Below, in pieces: positions 6,322-11,497 of a stretch of 11,497 nucleotides of DNA (position 1 is its first letter; the number at the start of each line of letters is the position of its first letter). A program made the translations under genes and the position numbers. Under the pieces are notes generated by a model. The model saw only the letters and a list, made by a program, of their open reading frames with translations. It ran no database searches and was not told where the DNA came from. The stretch comes from Candidatus Aminicenantota bacterium (GTDB taxonomy: Bacteria > Acidobacteriota > Aminicenantia > Aminicenantales > Saccharicenantaceae), in the NCBI GenBank assembly GCA_011048485.1, contig DSDX01000212.1, positions 1 through 11,497 of the forward strand, read 5' to 3'.

Positions 6322-7883
6322 TTGACCTCGGCGACGACGGCGTTGAGCACCCGGCCCGACGCCTTGTCTTGGGCGAAAAAGACCATCCTGAGCCCGCGGC
6401 GGGGGATCTCGTGGCGCCGGACCTGCCATTTGAAATCCGGCACCCTGGTGTAGGTCTTCTCGAACTCCGTGAGGTAGGCGTCCGTCGCCCTCTCCGAGGC
6501 GGCCAGGTCGAAGGACGCCGTTCCCGGCGCGGCCGGATCGACTAACTTCAGGTCGCGGACGACCATCCTGTGGTAGGCCACGCCGTTGGAGCCCTTGTGC
6601 TCCTGCTCGTCCTGGACGAGGGCGAGCGCGTAGTCCGCCCCGGGCACGGCCCGGTCTAGTTCGTAGACGACGTCGACCGTGTCACCGGCCAGCGTCGCGC
6701 TCGCTTTCAAGCGGACGGCCGGGTAGGCCGAGAGCAGGGGCTCGATCACGCCCCGGTACTGGCCGTACTTGGCCTCGGCCGCGCCCCGGCCCCCGCCGCC
6801 GACGGACTTGCCGCCGCCGTCGATGATGACCGTCGGCGCGCTGTTGACGCCGTAGGCCCCGGCCCGGTTGACCGCCGCCGAGTTCATCATCGGGTCCGGC
6901 CGGGGAATGGGCAGATGGTAGACGAGCACGGCCAAGTATCTCGACGGGATGGAGGCGATGAGCCCGTCGAAGGCCAGGTCGGCGCCGACGCAGGGGGGGC
7001 ACTCCGAGCCGGTGAAGAGCTCGGCCAGGACGGTCTTGCCCTTCCAGTCCGCGGGGGCCTTGAAGGGCTCGGGATCGAAAGGCAGGGCCTTCATCTTGGA
7101 CTCGAGCGCGGCCTCGAAGCCCTCCGCCGAGCCGTGAAGATGGACATGGAGCCGGAGCGCTTTGTCCCGGGCATCCATGTAGTCCTCGACGGCCGCGGAG
7201 AGATAGGCCTCGGCCGCCTCGGCGACCCGGCCCTGGCTTTCGAGGACCCCGGCCAGGACGTAGTAATAGTTGCCGCCCGTGGCCCCGCCGGCCTTCCTGT
7301 AGGCGTCGATCGAGTACATCGCCTTGTCGGTGTCCCCGACGTTCAGATAGGCCCTGGCCGTCAGCAGGTCGAAAGCGCTCAGGACATAGGACTTGAAGAG
7401 GTCCCTCTGGGCCTCGGGGACGCCCGCGTAGGACGCCGGCTCGTCCGCCGCCCGGATGGCCTGGCCCCTGTAGGCGAGGGCGATCTCCAGGACCCGGGCG
7501 TGATCGAAGCTCTCCAGCCTCGGATGGTTGAGGAGCTGGACAGCCATGGCCATGGGCTTCTGGAGGCGGTCCGGGCCCCCCGCGCCGGCCAGGAAGTCCC
7601 GCTGGAGGGCGATCACCGCGTCGAGGGTCTCCGCCAGAGCCACCTTGGCGTCCTGGATGCCGGCCTCGATGGCCTCGAGATAGGAGGTGTTCGGATTGGC
7701 GGCCTTGATCCGCTCGTACGCCTCGAGCCGGAGGGCCGGGTCCTTGATCTGATACGCCGCGACGAGCTCCTTGTATTCCGGCGGAGGGGCCTGACGCTCC
7801 TGGGCCGCGGGCCGGGCCGAGGCGATGACGGCCAAACCGGCGAGCAGGGCGGCGGCGATTTTTAGCCTGATCCTCGTGTTCAT
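6318..7883 (-). CDS. Secreted thioredoxin-fold protein with N-terminal TPR-like helical region
   Basis: This 521-residue protein of unknown specific role begins with a signal peptide: basic NTRIRLK, a hydrophobic core to about 20, and a likely cut after ASA (21-23). No lipobox Cys is seen. Residues about 35-275 are Ala/Leu-rich paired helices resembling TPR repeats (for example around 205-235). A thioredoxin fold follows, with KGKTVLAELFTGSECPPC, active-site Cys295 and Cys298, and NSAPTVIID (347-355) carrying the cis-proline. A Gly-rich insert (357-366) and a C-terminal beta-rich domain (about 390-521) complete it. The CPPC pair and export suggest disulfide or redox work on envelope proteins, but no partner is evident. 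ATG 7883 is chosen over one at 7907 because AGGAGG lies 4 bases upstream and the signal peptide then starts cleanly. A perfect extended -10 box lies just upstream. Confidence 0.88.
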   Translation of the reverse strand: MNTRIRLKIAAALLAGLAVIASARPAAQERQAPPPEYKELVAAYQIKDPALRLEAYERIKAANPNTSYLEAIEAGIQDAKVALAETLDAVIALQRDFLAGAGGPDRLQKPMAMAVQLLNHPRLESFDHARVLEIALAYRGQAIRAADEPASYAGVPEAQRDLFKSYVLSAFDLLTARAYLNVGDTDKAMYSIDAYRKAGGATGGNYYYVLAGVLESQGRVAEAAEAYLSAAVEDYMDARDKALRLHVHLHGSAEGFEAALESKMKALPFDPEPFKAPADWKGKTVLAELFTGSECPPCVGADLAFDGLIASIPSRYLAVLVYHLPIPRPDPMMNSAAVNRAGAYGVNSAPTVIIDGGGKSVGGGGRGAAEAKYGQYRGVIEPLLSAYPAVRLKASATLAGDTVDVVYELDRAVPGADYALALVQDEQEHKGSNGVAYHRMVVRDLKLVDPAAPGTASFDLAASERATDAYLTEFEKTYTRVPDFKWQVRRHEIPRRGLRMVFFAQDKASGRVLNAVVAEVK

Positions 7884-7905
7884 GGGGCCTCCTGGCAAAG
7901 AAACC

Positions 7906-7914
7906 ATTATATCA
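7906..7914 (-). promoter_or_regulatory. Predicted extended -10 promoter of the thioredoxin-fold gene
   Basis: The minus strand reads TGATATAAT, a perfect extended -10 element (TGnTATAAT) whose TGA is also the stop codon of amrS. No recognisable -35 box lies 17 bases upstream (AGCTCC), which extended -10 promoters can tolerate. Initiation about 7 bases downstream would leave a short leader of roughly 16 bases containing the AGGAGG site. It is an A/T-rich island in GC-rich DNA. The match is exact but short, so function is inferred. Confidence 0.5.
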
Positions 7915-8925
7915 GACGAAGCGGCCGGGGAGCTCCGCGCCGCAGGACGGGCAGCGGGAACCTAGGAGGACGCTGGCCGCGACGCCGAAGCCGCGCCGGC
8001 GGATGAGGACGGTCCCGCAGGCCGCGCAGGCCGTGTCCTCGGACTCGCCCGGCACGTTGCCCACGTAGATGTAGCGGAGGCCCTCGCGACGGCCGGCCGC
8101 GGCGGCGGTCCGGAGCGTAGCGATGGGCGTCGCGCCCGTGTCCTCGTATTCGTAGTCGGGATGGAACCGGCTGATGTGCCAGGGGATGCCCGGGTCGACC
8201 GAGGCGATGAAGCGGGCGATCGCCCCCAGCTCCTCCTCGCCGTCGTTCAGGCCGGGAACGACGAGGGTCGTCACCTCGACCCAGACACCGGCCTCCTTCA
8301 TCCGCCGGATCGTTTCGAGGACCGGCTCGAGCCGGGCCCCGCAGACCTTTCTGTACGTCTCGTCCTTGAAGGCCTTGAGATCGACGTTGGCGGCGTCGAG
8401 GAAGGGCCGGATCATGTCCAGGGCCTCGCCCGTCATATAGCCGTTGGTGACGAAGCTGTTGGCCAGCCCGGCCCCGTGGGCCAGGCGAGCCGTCTCGTAG
8501 GCGTACTCGTAGAAGATCGTCGGTTCGGTGTACGTGTAGGAGATGCTCCGGCAGCCCTGATCGACCGCTGCCCGGACCACGTCCTCCGGCGGGAACGCCT
8601 CGCCGGCGATGCCGCCGCCCTTGCGGCGGGGCGCCTGCGAGATCCGCCAGTTCTGACAGAAGCCGCAGCGGAAGTTGCACCCCGCCGTGGCGATCGACAG
8701 CGCCTTCGATCCGGGCAGGAAATGGTAGAGCGGCTTCTTCTCGATGGGGTCGACGTGGGCCGCGACGACCTCGCCGTAGACGAGCGTCACCAGCTGGCCC
8801 TTCCGGTTCTCGCGGACGGCGCAGATCCCCTGACGTCCCTCCTTGACGAGGCAGCGGTGGGCGCAGAGGCGGCAGAGGGCCGCGCCGCCCTCGGCCGGAT
8901 CCCAGAGCATCGCCTCGCGGATCAC
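7912..8925 (-). CDS. amrS: AmmeMemoRadiSam-system radical SAM enzyme (AmrS-like)
   Basis: A radical S-adenosylmethionine enzyme related to pyruvate formate-lyase activators; the reaction of this family is not established to my knowledge. The cluster motif CNFRCGFC has Cys83, Cys87 and Cys90 in the CX3CX2C arrangement. An N-terminal Cys set (18, 21, 25, 35; CRLCAHRC then GIC) and a C-terminal zinc-ribbon-like pair (CAAC 300-303, CPSC 325-328) are typical of this family. YTYTEPTIFYEY and SFVTNGYMT mark the barrel. I chose GTG 8925, giving 337 residues, because GTGA overlaps the nth stop and a GAGG precedes it by 4 bases; ATG 8910 has too little space after its site. It is translationally coupled to nth. 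The partner proteins AmrA and AmrB (Memo) are not in the window. Confidence 0.92.
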   Translation of the reverse strand: MIREAMLWDPAEGGAALCRLCAHRCLVKEGRQGICAVRENRKGQLVTLVYGEVVAAHVDPIEKKPLYHFLPGSKALSIATAGCNFRCGFCQNWRISQAPRRKGGGIAGEAFPPEDVVRAAVDQGCRSISYTYTEPTIFYEYAYETARLAHGAGLANSFVTNGYMTGEALDMIRPFLDAANVDLKAFKDETYRKVCGARLEPVLETIRRMKEAGVWVEVTTLVVPGLNDGEEELGAIARFIASVDPGIPWHISRFHPDYEYEDTGATPIATLRTAAAAGRREGLRYIYVGNVPGESEDTACAACGTVLIRRRGFGVAASVLLGSRCPSCGAELPGRFV

Positions 8926-9581
8926 GACGCCTCGAGCTCGGGATGGAATGCCGCCGCCGACGGGCACAGCCCGCGGAGAAAGCACTCCGGGCATTTCGGC
9001 TTCCGCGACGGGCAAAGGGCCCGGCCGTGCTCGACGAGGAGGAAGTTGAAATCGAGCCAATCCTTCTTGGCCACGAGGGCCATGAGATCGCGCTCGACTT
9101 TGACCGGATCGTTTTCGCGGCTGAGCCCGAGACGTCGCGCGAGCCGCCCGGCATGCGTGTCGACGGCGATGCCCTCGGCCTTGCCGTAGCCGGCGGCCAG
9201 GACGATGTTGGCCGTCTTGCGGGCCACGCCGGGAAGCGTCAGGAGCTCCGTCATGGAGTCCGGCACGACGCCGTCGTAGCTGTCGACGATGCGCCGGGCG
9301 GCCCCGATGATAGATTTAGCCTTGTTCCGGAAGAAGCCCGCGGGCCGGATGATCCCCTCGAGCTCCTCCCGGTCGGCCCGGGCCAGGGCCTCGGCGGTCG
9401 GGTAGGCCCGGAACAGGCCCGGCGTGATGCGGTTGACCCGTTCGTCGGTGCATTGGGCGGCCAGGATCGTGGCCACCAGGATCTCGAGCGGATTGCCGAA
9501 CGCCAGGGCGGTCCGGGCCCGCGGATAGCGCTTCCGCAGAAGCCGGATGATCGGCCCGATGCGCCGCCGCGCGCCCTCCAT
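8922..9581 (-). CDS. nth: Endonuclease III (DNA glycosylase/AP lyase)
   Basis: Nth removes oxidised pyrimidines from DNA and nicks the abasic site in base excision repair. The 219 residues fit the family (about 210-220). The helix-hairpin-helix LPGVARKTANIVL (116-128) carries the Schiff-base Lys122, and VDTH contains catalytic Asp141. The [4Fe-4S] loop is complete: Cys190, Cys197, Cys200 and Cys206 in the exact CX6CX2CX5C spacing. ATG 9581 was selected because GGAGG lies 9 bases upstream and the N terminus then aligns with known family members; an in-frame ATG at 9656 lies inside the preceding gene. Its last bases overlap the GTG of amrS. Lying within an Fe-S gene group suits its cluster requirement. 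Confidence 0.97.
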   Translation of the reverse strand: MEGARRRIGPIIRLLRKRYPRARTALAFGNPLEILVATILAAQCTDERVNRITPGLFRAYPTAEALARADREELEGIIRPAGFFRNKAKSIIGAARRIVDSYDGVVPDSMTELLTLPGVARKTANIVLAAGYGKAEGIAVDTHAGRLARRLGLSRENDPVKVERDLMALVAKKDWLDFNFLLVEHGRALCPSRKPKCPECFLRGLCPSAAAFHPELEAS

Positions 9582-9603
9582 CCCGGCTCGCCTCCGGCCC
9601 CGC

Positions 9604-10113
9604 TCAGGGACCGACGTGAAAGAGGTCCTGGGCGATGTGGAAGTCCTCGACGTCATAATAGTCGGGGAACTGGCGGATGAGGTCGATCTCCGATCTGATC
9701 ATGGCCTGGTGGCTCCGCTCGACCCGGCCGAGGTAGGACAGGATCTTGCGGCCGGCATCGTCCTCCACCCGCTCCGCCGCCTCGTTGTAATAGGCCTCGG
9801 CCGTCTCCTCGGCCTCGAGGGCCGCCTCGAACAGGGCCGGGACGGCGGGATGGTCGGGCAGCGAAACGCCGATCGGCGGCATCAGGGACGACTCGGGGAC
9901 GTCGTTCGGCTTATCCGGGTACTTCTGCCCGAGAAGGCGCTCGAGGATCTTCTTGTGGTGCTCCTCCTCGAGGGCCAGGAATTTGAGCTTCTGGATGAGC
10001 AGGGCGTTCTTGATCCGTCTCTGGAGCCGGGTGTAGAACGCGGCCGCGTCGATCTCCGACCGGATGGCGACCCCGAGGATCTGCCATGGAGTCGCGGTCT
10101 TGTCGATAGGCAT
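9604..10113 (-). CDS. Rubrerythrin-like ferritin-fold diiron protein
   Basis: A 169-residue four-helix ferritin-like protein. The carboxylate/histidine pattern of a rubrerythrin diiron site is visible: Glu20 in SEIDAAAFY, Glu50-x-x-His53 in EEEHHKK, Glu100 and Glu103 in EAEETAEAYY, and Glu132-x-x-His135 in VERSHQ. There is no C-terminal rubredoxin CXXC domain; instead an acidic/aromatic tail (150-169) ends the protein. Family members act in peroxide detoxification or iron handling; which applies here is unclear. The start is secure: AAGGAGG sits 5 bases before ATG, and its first A bases are part of the nadA TAA stop. The gap to nadA is 10 bases and to nth 22 bases, so it is in the same operon. 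Confidence 0.9.
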   Translation of the reverse strand: MPIDKTATPWQILGVAIRSEIDAAAFYTRLQRRIKNALLIQKLKFLALEEEHHKKILERLLGQKYPDKPNDVPESSLMPPIGVSLPDHPAVPALFEAALEAEETAEAYYNEAAERVEDDAGRKILSYLGRVERSHQAMIRSEIDLIRQFPDYYDVEDFHIAQDLFHVGP

Positions 10114-10126
10114 GGGGTCCTCCTTA
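10114..10126 (-). promoter_or_regulatory. Strong Shine-Dalgarno overlapping the nadA stop codon
   Basis: The minus strand reads TAAGGAGGACCCC before the ATG of the ferritin-like gene. TAA is the nadA stop, and AAGGAGG is a full-strength ribosome-binding site with 5-base spacing. This is the best ribosome-binding site in the window, and its overlap with the stop implies reinitiation or coupled translation. Confidence 0.75.
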
Positions 10127-11023
10127 GGATATGTCGAGCATGGCCTGGATGGCCCCCCGGGCCCGGTCGGCGATGTCGGGGGGGACGACGATCCGGTGCG
10201 TGCCCGTCTCGAGGGCCCGCAGGACCTTGTCGAGCGTCGTCATCTTCATATGGACGCAGAGCGCCGTTTCCCGGGCCGGATAGAACGCCACTGCGGGGTT
10301 CTCCTTGGCCAGCCGGTAGATGATGCCCGTCTCCGTGCCGACCACGATCTCGGGCTTGGTCGTCTTGCGGGCCTCGGCGACCATCTGCCCCGTCGACAGG
10401 GCCTTGTCGGCGGCGTCGATGACGTCGAGAGGGCACTCGGGATGGACCCAGACCTCGGCCGCGGGATGGCTGGCCCGGGCCGCCTCGATGTCCCCGGGCG
10501 TGAAGCGGTGATGGACGTAGCAGTAGCCATCCCAGGCGATGATGGCCTTGCCCGTCTGGCGGGCGACGTAGGCGGCCAGGTTCTTGTCGGGCACGAAGAG
10601 GAGCTTGTCGACGCCGAGGGACTTGACCACGGCCGCGGCGTTGCTCGATGTGCAGCAGATGTCGCTCTCGGCTTTGACCTCGGCGCTCGTGTTGACATAG
10701 CAGACGACCTTGAGCCCCGGGTAGCCGGCCTTCCAGGTCCGGAGCTCGCGGGCGTTGATCATGTCGGCCATGGGACAGCCGGCCTCGACCTCGGGGAGCA
10801 GGACCGTCTTATCCGGCGCCAGCACCGCGGCGGTCTCGGCCATGAAGCGGACGCCGCAGAAGACGATGGTGTCGGCCTCGAGGCCGGCCGCTTTTCGGCT
10901 GAGCTCCAGCGAGTCGCCGACGAAATCGGCGGCGTCCTGGACCTCGGGGACCTGGTAGTTGTGGGCCAGGATGACGGCGTTCTTGCTCCGCTTGAGCTCG
11001 GCGATCCTGTCCAGCCTGCCCAA
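10124..11023 (-). CDS. nadA: Quinolinate synthase A
   Basis: NadA condenses iminoaspartate with dihydroxyacetone phosphate to quinolinate in NAD synthesis, using an oxygen-sensitive [4Fe-4S] cluster. The 299 residues equal the compact NadA seen in Thermotoga and Pyrococcus. The cluster ligands are at the matching positions: Cys83 (EAGCPM), Cys168 (DGYCYVHH) and Cys256 (ETALCVHMK). Also visible are AHNYQVPEVQD (20-30), FVGDSLELS (34-42), HPECP (194-198) and STGQM (210-214). The start is inferred as TTG 11023 (encoding fMet) because AAGGA lies 8 bases upstream and the length then fits; the same frame is open much further upstream, but that part overlaps the NifU-like gene. It begins 4 bases after that gene's stop. 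NadB and NadC are not in the window. Confidence 0.96.
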   Translation of the reverse strand: MGRLDRIAELKRSKNAVILAHNYQVPEVQDAADFVGDSLELSRKAAGLEADTIVFCGVRFMAETAAVLAPDKTVLLPEVEAGCPMADMINARELRTWKAGYPGLKVVCYVNTSAEVKAESDICCTSSNAAAVVKSLGVDKLLFVPDKNLAAYVARQTGKAIIAWDGYCYVHHRFTPGDIEAARASHPAAEVWVHPECPLDVIDAADKALSTGQMVAEARKTTKPEIVVGTETGIIYRLAKENPAVAFYPARETALCVHMKMTTLDKVLRALETGTHRIVVPPDIADRARGAIQAMLDIS

Positions 11024-11027
11024 CGCG

Positions 11028-11497
11028 TCAGTCCTTTCCCTCGAGCGGCTTGCCGCAGTGGATGCAGACCGGCTCGCCCTTCTTGGAGATGCCGCCGCAG
11101 GCGGGACATTCCACGAACTCGACCCGGCAGGCCCGGCAGAACAGCTTGTCCTCCTCTTGGAGGGCCGTGTCGCAGAAGGGGCACGAGCAGCACTCCGGGT
11201 GCTCGTGCTCCTCGGCGGCGGGGACGGCGGCGGGCGCGCGGCCGGCCCGCGTGTCGCGGTAATTCCGGATGGCCGCGTGGAGGGCGTCGGCCCCGAGGTT
11301 GGAGCAGTGCATCTTGTTCTTGGGCAGCCCACCGAGCTCTTCGGCCACGAGTTCGTTGGTGATAGCCAGGCCCTCGTCCAGGGTCTTGCCTTTGGCCATC
11401 TCGCTGACCATGCTGGAGACGGCGATGGCCGCGCCGCAGCCGAAGGTCTGGAACTTGACGTCGTCCAGCCGGTCGTCCTTGACCTTGATGTAGAAGG
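11028..11497 (-). CDS. nifU: NifU/IscU-like Fe-S scaffold fused to C-terminal zinc ribbons (5' end outside window)
   Basis: The NifU N-terminal/IscU domain is the scaffold on which Fe-S clusters are assembled with sulfur from a cysteine desulfurase. The frame is open to the window edge; 155 residues are visible. Two of the three scaffold cysteines are seen, in TFGCGAAIA (visible residue 20) and KMHCSNLGADALHAAI (64), 44 apart as in IscU; the first would lie off the window. After an Ala/Pro linker and an EEHEHPECC stretch come four CXXC pairs (visible 105/108, 120/123, 130/133, 144/147), apparently two zinc ribbons or another metal-binding module. This tail replaces the ferredoxin-like and Nfu domains of full-length NifU. 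The nadA ribosome-binding site lies in its last codons. A cysteine desulfurase gene would be expected upstream, outside the window. Confidence 0.9.
   Translation of the reverse strand, partial: FYIKVKDDRLDDVKFQTFGCGAAIAVSSMVSEMAKGKTLDEGLAITNELVAEELGGLPKNKMHCSNLGADALHAAIRNYRDTRAGRAPAAVPAAEEHEHPECCSCPFCDTALQEEDKLFCRACRVEFVECPACGGISKKGEPVCIHCGKPLEGKD

Noticed and set aside
5827..6429. In-frame upstream extension of rtcB by about 200 codons
   Set aside because: The extension is Arg/Pro-rich antisense-like sequence lying over archease in another frame; RtcB homology begins at about 5826.
6915..7865. 316-codon open frame on the plus strand opposite the thioredoxin-fold gene
   Set aside because: It has no recognisable domain or ribosome-binding site, while the opposite strand has a signal peptide, a CPPC motif and a strong ribosome-binding site.
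11024..11332. In-frame upstream extension of nadA by about 100 codons
   Set aside because: It is Ser/Arg/Pro-rich and overlaps the well-supported NifU-like gene; NadA homology starts just after 11023.
1..11497. Defence system, phage, transposon, CRISPR array or secondary-metabolite cluster
   Set aside because: No direct-repeat array, transposase, integrase, nuclease/toxin pair or biosynthetic core enzyme was seen on either strand; RtcB-archease and AmrS are explained by their known families.

Overview
This is a very GC-rich, gene-dense bacterial window with strong G/C preference at third codon positions. No stretch over 300 bases lacks a gene, and the largest gaps are about 60-70 bases. I see no rRNA, tRNA, CRISPR array, insertion sequence, integrase, att site or plasmid/phage function. 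All genes are either housekeeping or conserved hypothetical. A deep-branching, probably anaerobic or thermophile-related heterotroph, for example something near Acidobacteriota/Aminicenantes, would fit GC content plus duplicated ThyX, RtcB-archease, NadA and AmrS. That placement is an impression, not a result.

Layout. The left quarter (1-2842) reads rightward: the C-terminal half of purL, complete purN (two steps of purine synthesis), then an unrecognised multi-pass membrane protein. Everything from 2835 to 11497 reads leftward and meets the membrane-protein gene tail to tail, with an 8-base overlap of the two 3' ends. In transcription order (right to left) it holds: a NifU-like Fe-S scaffold fused to zinc ribbons (truncated by the window edge), nadA, a rubrerythrin-like ferritin-fold protein, nth, amrS, a secreted TPR-like/thioredoxin-fold protein, archease, rtcB, and a 499-residue ThyX built of two ThyX-like halves.

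How the genes fit together. The right half is an iron-sulfur neighbourhood: a scaffold protein followed by three proteins that each carry a [4Fe-4S] cluster (NadA quinolinate synthase, endonuclease III, radical-SAM AmrS) and a diiron ferritin-fold protein. Spacing is tight: 4 nt, 10 nt, 22 nt, then a 4-base GTGA overlap. A perfect extended -10 element (TGATATAAT) overlaps the amrS stop codon and probably gives the thioredoxin-fold gene its own promoter. Archease and rtcB form the known RNA-ligation pair. thyX appears to have its own promoter (TTGACA-N17-TAAGGT) with almost no leader.

No previously undescribed multi-gene system is demonstrated here. The points most worth a second look are the duplicated ThyX with unequally decayed halves, the Fe-S client cluster with its NifU/zinc-ribbon fusion, and the unrecognised membrane protein after purN.
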